Assembly (NCBI GenBank): GCA_002224055.1
Contig: AZLU01000199.1
Span: 1 to 64,000 of the forward strand
Direction of reading: 5' to 3'
Source: Pezizomycotina sp. ARF18
Taxonomy: Eukaryota; Ascomycota
DNA: 64,000 nt
The translations under genes were made by a program, and so were the position numbers. Shown piece after piece: positions 48,556 through 60,707 of this stretch. The notes beneath the pieces are model-generated. The model saw nothing but the letters and a program-made list of their open reading frames with translations, was not told the origin of the DNA and made no database searches. Every line of letters starts with the position of its first letter. Position 1 is the first letter of the stretch.

Positions 48556-49851
48556 TTTGATTGGCTTTTTGCAGTTACGGCTCCGTCTTAGGTATTTCGA
48601 CCTAAGCTACAGAGACGTTTAAAACGTTTAAAATATATAAAAGAAGAAGGAATACTTTAGCAAGACTATATGACGACGCCCGGCCAAAATTCGATGGTCG
48701 AGAATGTGGAGCGTAAAAGTCTACAAGGTTCTCTCAGTATGCTTCTATTTCCTGTGGGTTTTCCTGGTTCGTGATCCTCCTGGTGTTATTTTTTTTTTTT
48801 TTTTTTTTTTTAAAAAAAAAGAAAAAAGAAAAAGAAAAAAAGTCTCCTTCTTTTCTTTCGTCTTCTCGCTTAGATTGGGTTAGGAGAAAAGCAAAGCCTG
48901 GAGGGGTTAGCGATCAATACTTGATCTGGAGGTATATGAGATAGTATTGGTATAAGATATGTATATAGTAATGCTATTATTGTATGGGAACCTTTTCTTT
49001 CTATCTAGCAGCAGAGGATGCTATAGCAATGATATACCTAGGCAGGTCGTCGTTGAAAAGGAAAAAAGGGAAGGAGGAAAGAAAGATGGAGAGGAAGGGA
49101 AGAGGAAACCACAGAGCGAAAGAAAATGTTCGTTATTATTTATTTTTTATTTTTATTTTTTATTTTTATTTTTTTTTTTTTTAAACCTCTGTCGCTGGGT
49201 TCGACTCTTTCGCAAGTAATTGGTTAAGACTGGCCCAGTTAGACAAAAAGGCTCGCCGTCCCCACACAACTGTTTCATCGAAGTAGTTACTTAATTGAGC
49301 GGCTAGAAATATTCGGGATACAGGTATACAGCACTGAAGTATAAATACTTATAAGTATTTAATATACTTGAAGTATATATGTACGTCTAGACTTACCCTT
49401 TCTCCCAATTCTTAGTGAAGCCTTTTTCTTAAGTTCACGATCAATAAATAAAAACTTGGTTCGGTCTCACGACCTGCTGTGCCGCTGCTACCAGGGAAGC
49501 GTCCAAATAATAATACCTAAACAATAAATAATAATATTTTATTTTACTCTCTTTCTCTCTCTCTCTCTTTTTTTTTTTTTTGTCTTTCGCTTAACTCTGT
49601 CCCCGCCGCCCCGGCTTACTCGTTGTGCACACTACGTACTGCATAACATCTTTCGTTTCATTAATTTCCAAGTTGCTTATGAGTCCTGTTAGTTAGTTAC
49701 ATTAGTAGCTCGTGATATTTTCGACCTGTCTCTTGTAATTAAATTTGCGTACATTATTGGTGATCGGTATATTTATACAAGGTAAGTGTAGGTATTCAAT
49801 ATCGGCATATGTATACGTAGGAGCCTCCCGCAATACAGATGTTCATTTGAT

Positions 49852-49890
<39 letters not shown>

Positions 49891-50593
49891 TATATATATT
49901 ATATATATATTAAATGTCCGTACACGCTAGCAGCGCTTCCGAAACCATCGGTCGTAACAAAAACGTTGCAAATCAAAGCTAAATCCGAAGTATATCTTTC
50001 CCATGTCTCTCTCCCTCTCTCTATCTACCAATGTATATTAATACTATTATTGTTATTTTTATTATTAAGTATTATTCTATTTGTTTTACGGGACATACAA
50101 ACTCGTTCATAGATTTACAAATCAAGTACTTCGACAATAGAGTAATAGTAACAGCCAGGCGCTTCAGCCGAACCCAGCGATGTAAAAGTAGATGGTTAAG
50201 CAAGCAAAGAAATATTTTTACATATAATACCAAATACGTAGCAGTCTGAGCTCCCTGAAATGGAGGAATCTGTTTTTTATTTTTGACCCTCATATACTTA
50301 CCTACTAACGTATGACTTTCATGTTCCTCCCTTTCCTTTCTCTCTATTTGCTCGCTGTGTTGTATTTGATTAATTAACAAATCGTAGTAGTGGTATTTAA
50401 TTTGTTTTCAATTCATTCGCTATATCCCCTTTTTCATTTCTTGCTTCTTCTCCTTCTCCTTCTCTTCTTCATTTTCCTTCCTTTCAATTCATTCCCTTTT
50501 CTTTAATTAGACGTTGAGCCTCTCTTTTTTTTTTCCCTTTTTTTTTCTTCTTCTTCTCCTTAGAGCCTTAGGCCACTTAGCAAATAATATTTA
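48556..50593. other. Intergenic between divergent genes
   Basis: This lies between MKK2 (-) and the mitochondrial ATPase gene (+), so it should contain both promoters. It holds a T24A9 junction (about 48789-48820), ATTTTT repeats (about 49138-49180), a TC repeat (49551-49567), a T23-type run (about 49857-49882) followed by TA repeats (49884-49912), and CTT repeats (50450-50560). No gene is seen. Confidence 0.5.
49857..49912. repeat. Poly-T run followed by TA repeats
   Basis: A T-run of about 25 bases is followed by about thirteen TA-type steps with one phase change in the middle. Non-coding. Confidence 0.85.
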
Positions 50594-53500
50594 GTGGCAG
50601 TAATAGCTTGTAGAAACCTCCGTAGGCTGGTCACGCTCGTACCACCGTCATGCAATTCGCGGTATCCTTTAGGGGCGGCGCTTCGTCTTATTATCCCAAG
50701 GTTCTGTATACGTAACCGGCGACTAATAAATCGACCCACAACCTATTGCCGGAAGCAGCACTTTGCGAGTCAGTCCTCTGGGGGCACTGGCGGTGCTACT
50801 GATTATCAATTGGGCCCAGGCGAGTAACACTTATTTGTTATATTTCCATTTGCTTTTTTTCCCCCTTGGGAGAGGAACAAGCGAGCATTATTATGTTTCC
50901 CTGCTGTTTTAACATTTCTATTAAAGTCGTTTATTTTTTTTTATTTTTTTTTTTCCAATTTCTAACAAGTCGATTTCCAATTGCAGCCAGGACGTTTCAA
51001 CCTTCCCCTCAAACTCAATCTTGGGGCGGACAAGGAGATCGTGACAATAGGGATTCTTCCCGGCGCAGAGGCCAGAGTGGGGCAGGGTCTGGTTCCAGCG
51101 GGAAATGGAAAGGGACAGCGTTCAAGATGTTTGAAGCTGCCGCGACCACTTCCGCGTCTTTAGTTATGCTCGGGTAAGATCTAAAGCGGGTTCAGGCAAA
51201 GTTTCTATTGCCTTATTGTTTTCATTCTTTCGCTCTCTCCCCCCTCTCTAACCTCCCATTATTCCTCTTTTTTGGCTGCAACAATGCTCCAAGTTGTACG
51301 AATATCATGTACGAGAGTCTTCAACTTGGTGGAAGAAATGAACTGGAAAAGGTTGTTCTTTGATTGAGATAAAGAGCAGGGGCAGACCTGATGTTTCTAT
51401 TGTGTAACACTATTATGCATAGATATCTATCTAGTTTCAAATAGAATTGAGAAGAGAACTAACTCAATCGAATTTCTTAGGCTTGCGGGTTACTGTTATC
51501 ATAAGTATGAACTAAAAATTTCTTTGACCGTGGGAAGTTTCTTCTGAAGCGGCATACACTATTTTAAGAAGATATTGCCGCATCACCAAGATACCTTTAC
51601 AGTAACTCACTTATATCCCCTCAGATATTATAAACACCTAGTGCTCAAAAAGATTGACGGCGCCTTCAACCCAGGTGATCCTGCGTTGGATCTAGCGGCG
51701 GTAGGCAAGAGCTACCGTTCCGCACTCGCTGGAGAGACAGAAGAACGGTGGTACATCCTCTTCTCTTTCTCTTTTCTTACCCTCTTACGCCACAAAAAGG
51801 AAACTTTGTAGAAACTGTTTGGTACTCACTCCTCACTCTTAGGGTCGTCCGTGACGAACAAGAAAAGATCGATGCGATTATTCGAGGGGATCTTCAGGGC
51901 CATGTAAGACCAAGGACTGGGGGTCCTTATACTCTTCATTTCATTTCCTTCCTCTTGCTTCTATTTAAGATTTTTTTAGCTTTCGGGCGCTACTATATCC
52001 CGCCCCTTGAGTCTCGCGAGGCGATTGCTTCCCCATGTTTCCCTACGTTTACTGAGTTTTTGGCCCTCTAACTTATATATGGTGCTTTAGTACTACCTTC
52101 TGATAGGTTTCTATCCCGGGTTTACAGATTCCGAATGAAGTAGAAGGATTTTCAAATGCTAATGCGAAGATTAGGGGAGAAGGGCAACGGCAAAACCGGC
52201 ATGATCCTGGATGCTATGCATAAGATCAATGGCAGAAATGTTCTGTGCTGGAAGCCCATGCAGACCTCGAGATTTTCCGTATCCGACTCGGGAAAGCCCT
52301 CGATTTTGAATTCGTATGTTAGAAAAGAAAAAACGCCCTATTATTGCTAGGATTCGTTCAGCTAATAATATAGCTGAATTCTAGCACGAAGATTATATTG
52401 GCTCGCTTTTCTCAATAAGGGGACCCAGGGATACGACAGCGCTTCTGGATATTGAGCGCGCGTTTAACAAGATGGAAAAGGTTGCCTTGATGCGCAGGCG
52501 GCAAACAGGGAAACCTTTGATATTAGTCGTCAACGCGATGCATCTCCTCCGTTGATGACGAGGATGGAAGGGATCTCCTCGAGCTGCTTCAGCAACGAGG
52601 AGAGGCATGGGCGGCTAGTGGTCTATGCACAATGGTTTTCAACTCGGATGACTACTGGTAATTCCCGGAAATTGCGCACAAGGAAAGGATCAGAAGAAAT
52701 ATTTCAAGTAGGGCTTTTTGCTAACCCTACAATGTCCGTTGCTCTTGGCTGCAAAGGGTTTACGAGAGGCTTAAACAGTACGGAACGCGTATGGAAGTCA
52801 TCTCTATAAGAGATCTGCCGCGCGAGAAGGCCATTGCAGCCCTTAAAAACTACCGTCTCCGATATTTTGCTGAAATGCCTGAAGAGTCGGTTTTGAACGA
52901 AGTCTACAGGCTCTTAGGAGGGAGACTATCGTTTCCTAGATCGGGCTGCAAAGTCCAGAGACATGCTGGAAAAGAGCAGGAGATCTGTGAGATCGAAAAG
53001 ACCTGGCTCCTGAACCAGTGCGGGCTGCTTGCGACATGGATGACGATGTAAGCCTATATTCCTCAATATTGAGAAAAAGCAGGCAAGATATTCAAAGTTG
53101 CTTACGATGTTCTATTGTAGGTGATGGACCAACAAAAATTCGCATCGGCAGCCATGGTGTTGTGCAAGGCACTGGTCGAGCAGGAGCTGGAAATGGAGAA
53201 CGGCACCACCTTTGACGAGGTTCACGGCACGTTCTGCCAGAGATCCCGCTTCATAAGGCAAGAGAAATCATGACTCGGGCAGACTTCATCCAACAATACG
53301 ATGTAAGTGCGATGCTGTCATTTTTTCCTCTTGTTCTCTCTCCTCTCTTGATGTTGACGATGATGTGGTCGTACTATTTTAGCATATAAATATTTTCACG
53401 ATCGACAGTAAAGCGAACGTCCGCGCGGATTCGGTGCCAATGGCGATTGCTATGAAGAAATCTGTACAGAGCCTGGATTCAACAAATTTCTGGACATCAC

Positions 53501-53829
53501 TTTAAACAGGATTGGTGACATAGAGTCACTAGGACGAACTAGAGAACTCGTGCTGAAGGTAACCTTGTTCCACGCACTCATCCACATCGCCAATTCACCC
53601 CCACCCCTTCCGATTTTTTTTTTTTTTTTCGTCCCTCCTCTCCTCTAGGGAATTTTGAGCTGATTTTTTTTTTTTTTTTTTTTTTTTTTCCCCACAGGAT
53701 CTATGGAATTCTGGAAAGTACCAGCTCCATGTGCACAACGCAAAGGGCTACAAAGAGAAAGTAATTAGTTTTGAAGTTGAACCTGGAAAGGAAGACGACG
53801 ACGACGACGACGACGATGACAAAAAGTAA
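50594..53829 (+). CDS. Mitochondrial P-loop (AAA/ATPase_2-type) protein with TM anchor
   Basis: The first exon has a strong mitochondrial presequence (RNLRRLVTLVPPS, LRLIIPRFCIRNRRLINRPT), but it opens with GTG at 50594, so the true start is uncertain. A Gly/Ser/Gln-rich stretch (SGAGSGSSGKWKGTAFKMFE) precedes a membrane helix (TTSASLVMLGLAGYCYHKY). The next exons give LVLKKIDGAFNPGDPALDL and VVRDEQEKIDAIIRGDLQGH. The Walker A region lies at about 52170-52210 (GEKG, GKTGMILDAMHKINGRNV). It continues EDYIGSLFSIRGPRDTTALL, DIERAFNKMEKVALMRRR, then LILVVNAMHLL (Walker B region) and VFNSDDYW (sensor-like). The C-terminal part (KALVEQELEMENGTTFDEVH, IPLHKAREIMTRADFIQQYD) looks like a winged-helix lid. 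The tail is polyaspartate. The last intron (53559-53697) ends with T26-CCCCACAG. Similar fungal proteins are annotated only as AAA ATPases; the substrate is unknown. Confidence 0.75.
53797..53820 (+). repeat. GAC trinucleotide repeat encoding polyaspartate tail
   Basis: About eight GAC/GAT codons at the C-terminus of the mitochondrial ATPase give a run of aspartates just before DKK and the stop. In frame and within the last exon. Confidence 0.85.
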
Positions 53830-54719
53830 TGTTATCGCGTGGAAAATCGCATACAGCGCCATTTCATTGCGAGCAAAGCTTCCAGGAGCGGTAAATGTAG
53901 CCGCCTCTAAATAAATAGGGGATCGAGTATGTGACTTTCAAAGAAGATGAGGACGAGTTGAAACGAAAAATAATATATATAATATATAAATCAATACGAA
54001 TATACCTTTTTAGCCCATGTACTCTTTTCTGTTCTCTTCCCGAGTTGATATTCGCAGCGAGAACTAAGTGAGCTAGTGGATCGTTAAATTGTGAGAAAAT
54101 AGTAATTAGTAAGTAAATATTTATACTACTTATTATAATATTATATATACTATTAACCACTTAACATGCCATTCATTTGGTTGCTACTATCAAGACAGAA
54201 TAGAGAAATAACGATATGATAATAATGATATAATAATAGTAGTGAAGAAGCTAGAAGTACGAAGCGGTTACTTACTTTTTTTGCGTTTGTATTTGTGCGT
54301 GTACATAGCACTTTATAGCCCTAGTTACAATTTGAATTGGATTGCCGAGATTCTTCTTCTAGAAGGAATTAAAATTATAAATTTATAAGGGCGATTATTA
54401 TATATTATTACTACTTCCATTCCTTCACTCGTTAGTATATCTTTCTCTCGCTGTGTCATCGACCAGGGCATTGATCTCTCCGTTCTTTTTTATTTTTTAT
54501 TTTTTATTTTCTTTTTCTTTCTTTTTCTAGCTCGGAATATAGTACGGTTACTTAGCTCATACACAAAAGGCTGATAAAGATAGAAACTGATATTGAAGAA
54601 AAACCCGACTATAAAAGAAGTATTCTGGAAAGTGTATAATTTTTTTTTTTTTTTTTTTTTCCTGTTAAGATTGAAACCTTTTTATTTAACCCACTCAACA
54701 CTCCATTCACCTCATCCAC
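53830..54719. other. Intergenic between two mitochondrial ATPase genes
   Basis: AT-rich, with ATTTTT units near 54488-54515 and a T23-type run (about 54640-54662) about 60 bases upstream of the m-AAA start. It holds the ATPase 3' end and the protease promoter. No gene is seen. Confidence 0.55.
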
Positions 54720-57616
54720 ATGTTTCCTAGTTTGTCATTCATAAGGCTTTCATCGCCAAATTTTCGGACCATGCTCCGACGCCCTTTAGCAAAATGTGCT
54801 CGATGCATGTCTTGTGCCGGCGTTCGGCTAACGTACATAAACCCACGAGGGCAAGCGTCGCTCCTTTACAATCCGGTCCTACAACGTCGCAGCTACGCCA
54901 GAGAATCCAACGAGCTCAATTCGAAGAAACAGCGGGACCCGTGGTCTTCCGGTAGCGACAAGGTGGCGAAGTATGATAAGGGAACCGGCGACAAAACAAA
55001 GGAGGGACGTTGGGTCCGAGAACAAATTGGATTCCCTGCGGAGGAAGATAAAGGCGGGAGATAGTTCCTGCCGAAGAAATTTCCGCCTTCCAAAAGAAAA
55101 ACAACAACGGGGGAAATGAAGAGAAAGGCATCTCGATGAGGAACCCGACGCCCTTCGGAGAAAAATAGAAGGCCGTAACCAAGAATCTAAGGACGGGAAA
55201 GCAATAAGCGATAAAGACCCGAAAGTTTCCGAAAACGAACGACAGCAGGAGGAAGGCAACAGCAGCGCCAGCAGCGCCAGCAGCACCAACAACAGAAACC
55301 CGGCAATCGCGGTGGACAGGATGACGGCTCCGGAAAGGCCCGAACCAGTCGCTTCAGACTTCGCCACCAAGCTCGTTGCCGCCTTCACTTGTTACGCACT
55401 ATACAAGCTTGTCGCCGGAGCGGACGATGCCCGTGAGATTATTGGCAAGAATTCCGGACTACGTTCTTCGACAAGGGCTTAGTTGACAAGCTTACCGTCA
55501 TCAATAGGCAGAAGGTTTCTGTTAGCCTGCACAGGGAGGCCACCGCTCAGGTGTACCCAGACTCGCCCGCCGCCAACGGACGCCTTAAATACTTCTTTAG
55601 CATCGCTCGGTTGAAGCGTTCGAACGGAGGCTCGACCAGGCGCAGGAGGAGCTCGTATCCCGAGCTCAGAACGTATCCCGGTGGCATATACCGACGAAAT
55701 GTCTTGGATGCGCCCTTGCTATCCTTTGGTCCTTCGATCCTGCTGATCGGTTCGATATTTGGTTCTCTAGGAAAGCCTCGGGTGGAGCCGGCAGAACTCG
55801 ATTTTCGCATCGGCAAGAGCAGGGCGAAGCTTTTCAACCATGAGGCTGTAATCAAGACGAAGTTCAAGGACGTTGCGGCATGGATGAGGCTAAAGAAGAG
55901 ATCATGGAGTTCGTGAAATTCCTCCAGGAGCCCGGCGTCTACCAGAAGCTTGGTGCCAAAATACCACGCGGTGCAATTCTTCGGTCCACCCGGAACGGGT
56001 AAGACTCTTCTCGCTAAAGGCTACGGCGGGGGAAGCTCAGGTGCCCTTCTTCAGCGTCAGCGGATCGGAATTCGTCGAGATGTTTGTCGTGTCGGACCAT
56101 CGAGAGTTCGGATCTTTTCGCAAAGGCACGCAAAAACGCGCCTTGCATTATATTCGTAGATAGATCGACGCTATTGGAAATCGCGAGCCCGGACAAATTT
56201 GGCGGTGGCAACGACGAAAGGGAAAGCACACTCAATCAGCTTCTACAGAGATGGATGATTCAACACTTCCGAGCAGGTTGTCTCCTGGCGGGAACCAACA
56301 GACCCGATGTTCTGGATAAAGCATTGATGCGGCCTGGCCGGTTGATCGCCATATATCTATTGACAGGCCAACCATGGAGGCCGCAAGCAGATATTCTTGG
56401 TGCACCTGAAAAGAATCGTCACAAATGAAGATCTTGACTACCTTGCTGGGCGCCTTTGCCCTCACGCCGGATTTTCCGGCGCGATATCGCCAACTGCGTA
56501 AATGAAGCAGCTTAATAGGTATGGCAGTGCTCCGTTTATGAGTTGTCTCGCTTCTGGAACCTAGACTGACCATATGTATACAGCCGCACGCCACGTCCGA
56601 ACAGTGTGGCCATGATCCACTTCGAACGGGCGATTGAAAGGGTAGTGGAGATTGAAAAGAAGTCACTGGTTCTATCTCCGGATGAGAAGAAGACGGTCGC
56701 TTACCACGAAGTGCGTTCTCTTGTTATAGCCATGATTTCCATGTGATCATGAAATTCTGCGTTAACTAACATTTTCTTCTATAAATCAAGGCTGGACATG
56801 CTGTTTGTGGTTGGTTCCTTCAACACGCGGATCCTTTACTAAAGGTCTCAATTATACCTCGTGGACAAGGGGCTTTGGGTTATGCGCAGTATCTTCCAGC
56901 TGGTGACACGGTAACTAGTAACCCTCTCGGAACCGTTACACAAGCTCTTTGTTCTCATGCTAAAAGTTTATTTATCGTTTCCCTTGCCTATAGTATCTGA
57001 TGAACACTTGGCAGCTCATGGAACCGGATGGCCATGACGCTAGGGGGTAGAGTATCCGAGGAGCTCCACTTTGAGACGGTTACGAGCGGAGCTAGCGACG
57101 ATTTCCACAAGGTTACTACCATGGCGACTGCGATGGTAACCAAGTGGGCATGTCCAAGGATATGGATACATCTAACTTTGAAGAGGACGACCAAAAACTG
57201 CACAAGCCGTTCTCTGAAGAAACCGCGCGGCGAATCGATTCCGAGGTTCGAAAGCTGGTCGACCAAGCGTACGATAAGTGCAAAGCATTGCTCACGGAGA
57301 AGAAGAAGGAGGTCGGGATGATTGCAGAAGAGCTTCTGTCAAAGGTAGGAAATTTTTTCAACATAAATATATATATCAATGAGCGAGGAAACAGAAATGA
57401 GTGCTGTTGAAATTGCAAAATCCTCTAAGTTCCAACTAATGCGCACCCTCTTCTTAAAATATAGGAATTTTAGGGCGAGAAGATATGATACGCATTCTCG
57501 GAAACGGCCTTTCGAGGAACGGACACGCAATCGAGAAGTTCTTCCAGGGTTCTAAAAAGAGCGCTCCTCCACCTCCAAGAGACCGACCCAACATCCGCCA
57601 CCCTCCGCCGTCGTAA
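54720..57616 (+). CDS. m-AAA protease subunit (FtsH family, Afg3/Yta12 type)
   Basis: m-AAA proteases are hexameric zinc metalloproteases of the mitochondrial inner membrane. They degrade unassembled proteins and process others. The N-terminus ([28 protein letters not shown]) is a presequence, followed by a charged linker, a helix ([20 protein letters not shown]), an FtsH extracellular-type domain ([20 protein letters not shown]) and a second helix ([20 protein letters not shown]). Then come [40 protein letters not shown] and Walker [13 protein letters not shown] (55983). Walker B reads IIFVD followed by IDAIGNR, with the Glu codon lost to one missing base near 56160. Next come [19 protein letters not shown] (arginine finger) and [15 protein letters not shown]: the zinc motif is divided by an exact intron (56711-56790). 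The tail has [19 protein letters not shown] and ends at 57616. At least eight frame changes occur. The Afg3-like tail favours Afg3 over Yta12, but I cannot decide. Confidence 0.9.
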
Positions 57617-57920
57617 ACTCAAAGAATCTTTCCCCTACCTTTCGGATCTTCTTTTGTTCAATAACATGGCTCACTGAATCACAATTAGGGTGTGCCGCCT
57701 CATTCAGTGAAAATAAATTTAACATCTCCAACATCGGTTCTGGCTGTCTTGTTCTATTTGTTTATTAATGGTGTAATAAAAGGCTCCAAAGTAGTAAAAA
57801 AAAGGTCCAGACTTATTGACCGATTTGTATATACGTTCCACTATATAAATCTTGTATATTAAAAAACCACTCTATCGGAGGTATTTTTTTGGCCCACTAA
57901 GATCGATGGTGTTTCCCTGT

Positions 57921-59697
57921 TTAACAAACAAAATACACGCTTGTGTGTCCAGCTGGACGAGTAAGAGCATGCCTCGAAAGTGCGGAACATTTTATAGCTC
58001 CTTGCGCACTTCGCCTCAAAAGAAACGTTACTTCCCTTCCACAGACACGAGATATGCGGAAGAATCTCGGCACATGTTTTTGGTACTCCTTATACTCCGG
58101 TATTTCTTGGACGACAGCTTTTCCGTAAGCCAGGTAGAGCCCTATCATCGTGGAGTCAACGATGACAAAAGTCAGAAACAACACCTCTTGATAGTCTGAT
58201 CATCAGGGGATTAATGCCGTACCTGAAAAAATGCACTGTAGGAAAGACTCCAACTATAGTCCAATTGACCAAATCTTCGGACACTATCCATTACATGGTT
58301 AGAAAAAAAGAGGGAAAAAATACCCCTTCAATCGCTGAGCTTCCACAAAAAAAATAAATAATAAAAATAATAATGATAATAATATATATATATATATTTC
58401 AAAAATGTGAAAAGCTCCTCCGAAGGAAAAAGACTAGAAAACGCGCTTACCGATTGCTCCCCAGGCGTAGAAAACCGCCCAGATAAGCTGCTCGGCTAAG
58501 AAATTCGGGTGCTAGTGATGAAACAAAACAAGATCATTAGTAGCAGGCGCGCTAAACAGTGGGGCGAGGAAAGAAGGGGGGGGGGGGGGTGTTTCTTATT
58601 TGCCGTAAGAAGCTTTAAATGCTGCCCCACGTCCTATTCAAGATAGAGAAAGGTTCTAGAGTATCGTCTTAACCCGAGAATAACCCCAGAGGCCGTTACT
58701 AACGAAGCCGCGAACCATCTCTTCCTCGTGAAGCCGATTTCGGTACCTTCCTCTTTGTAAGAAGCCTTAGCACCTTGGAAGTCTATGAATCCCCCCAAAC
58801 GAAAGTAGAACAAACAATTGCCAGTTAGTAAATGGAGAAAAAACCACTGTATGTCAACTGAATTGCAAGGTGATGATTTAACCCATTGCTGTTGGTCGCA
58901 GTATACTCACGGCCAAGATCGCCAGTATGGCCCCGCTGCAGATGAAGTCTGCGGCGGATAGATCCTCCTGGATCGGAGAACCCTTTGCGAGCAGATAGAA
59001 GAGGTACGCGGCGTCGAAACCCAGAGCAGCAGGATGTTCTGGTAAAGACCAATGAAGGTGATGTGAAGAGGAAGAATACCGGCCGCGAGACCCAGGTGCG
59101 CAATATGGGCCACTATAGTCTTCCGAATGCCACTCGTAGCCACCTTGCGCCAGTAGTTGAAAGTGAGCCGGGCGCTCCACAAAGCGGATGCGCTAGAAGC
59201 CAGAAGGAGCCTATAAAGTGCGTATCCTACAGTAAGAAATATTTTTTTAAAGAATTAATTGCATATTTTGACTTGAACTACTGTTATATGTTGGTAAATG
59301 GGGTATTGATGGTAGAATGCTCTTTGCGCAGTTATTGACTTACCATTGAGGTATGCGTTGAAAGCAAATGCAATACGTAAATAGCTGGCAATAAGCTCCA
59401 TAGCCGTCGACCTGTATATATTATAATACTCTCTCATGCTTCAGTATGTTTGTATATATTCTTTGGTGGCTTTGACATGAATCAAACGAGCGACGATAAA
59501 ATATACGAACCTGACTGTAATGCCAGTGATTTCAGCGAGAACAATTACGATAGCCGACAATAGCAAAGAGAAATAATGGCTGAAGCTAGAGGATCGGCTT
59601 TAACGTAAAAGTCAGCTATAGACGAGTTGGCAAACAGATCCGATGCTTCACGGAGAGCCGAGGTGATATATTGCACGTTGACGACATTGGTATACAT
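57921..59697 (-). CDS. DUF1295-family membrane protein (steroid-reductase-like fold)
   Basis: DUF1295 proteins are multi-pass membrane proteins related to steroid 5-alpha-reductase and isoprenylcysteine methyltransferase folds; their substrates are mostly unknown. The start at 59697 reads MYTNVVNVQYITSALREASD and leads to a helix (IVIVLAEITGIT). Exon 2 is MELIASYLRIAFAFNAYLNG. Exon 3 has LLLASSASALWSARLTFNYW and GGYEWHSEDY, the signature RLTFNYWR...GYEW..EDY of the family, then LPLHITFIGLYQNILLLWV. Later exons give FIDFQGAKASYKEEGTEIGF and HPNFLAEQLIWAVFYAWGAI (the HPN motif), RRFGQLDYSWSLSYSAFF, FLTFVIVDSTMIGLYLAYG and the typical end IPEYKEYQKHVPRFFRIS. The true stop probably lies between 57921 and 58030. 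The introns contain a G-run (58577-58589) and an AT repeat. A TC repeat lies just upstream of the start. Confidence 0.82.
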
Positions 59698-59704
59698 GGC
59701 AAGG

Positions 59705-59749
<45 letters not shown>

Positions 59750-60707
59750 CTCTCGCTTTTGTAATAGATTAGGAGGAGAGCGCTATGAGATATAAATTTC
59801 GTGTGAATTATTTTAATAGAACGGAGGCAACAATACAAATTATACTCTTACTTTTGTAATTTATCTTTACCAGCTTATCTTTTGCGTGGAGGTGTCAATC
59901 AACCGAGCAAGGAAAGACTTATATATCCCCTCTTTAGATGACCGATTTATGGCGTATTTCCCCCACCCTTTTAGTGGGGTTTCGCCACCTTTTTTTTTTT
60001 TTTTTTTTTTTTTCTAAGCTACTTAGTACTTTACTACTTTTCCAAGAAATCGATGACGACATGAAAAAAAAAAATATGCAAGGGACACACACATTTACTT
60101 TTTATATATCGCTGCACGTGGCGTTTTTTTTTTTTTTTTTTTTTATATCGATTTTTTTTTCCGGAATTTTTTCACGGACATGATATCATGATGCTTTTTT
60201 CCCTTCGAGTAGTAACGAATTCATTCAAAATTCCAAAACGCCATACCCACCCATACCAAATCCAATGCATGCTCTTTTTCCCTTACCCTTTTCGCTAATT
60301 AAGAATTTAAATGACGGCAGTAAAGCAGGTACCGAATATGCTCTAGAGCGCCCTTAACGAGCTTGACTTCTAAGCACCAAGAAGACAATAGGAGAAAAAA
60401 GAAAAAAGAGAGAGAAAAGAAAAAGATGCAGTACAGTCTGGATAAGCTCTGTTTGGTGCAATGAAACTCAACAAAGAGCCAGATCATAATACAAAAATAC
60501 AAAAATTGAAAGAAATGGGTCCTCTCATCAGGATGCCAGTGTTCCAATGTCTCGCCCTCTCCACCTATAAATCATTGGGAAAAAAAAAAAAAAAAAAACA
60601 TACGAAAAAGGAGAAAAGAAAAAGGAGAAAAGAAGAAGGAAAAACTATACGAAAAAGGTGAAAAAAGAAAGAACGAAGAAGGAAAGGAGCCAGCCTTCGT
60701 TATGGGC
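59698..60707. other. Intergenic, homopolymer-rich
   Basis: It contains a TC microsatellite (about 59709-59746), T-runs (about 59991-60013 and 60124-60144), a CACGTG site (60115-60120) and A-runs (near 60580-60598). It holds the promoter of the DUF1295 gene and the 3' end of the exonuclease gene. No gene is seen. Confidence 0.55.
59709..59746 (+). repeat. TC dinucleotide microsatellite
   Basis: About eighteen TC units directly upstream (on the minus strand) of the DUF1295 gene start. As a GA tract in the sense strand of that gene it probably lies in the 5' untranslated region or core promoter. Confidence 0.88.
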
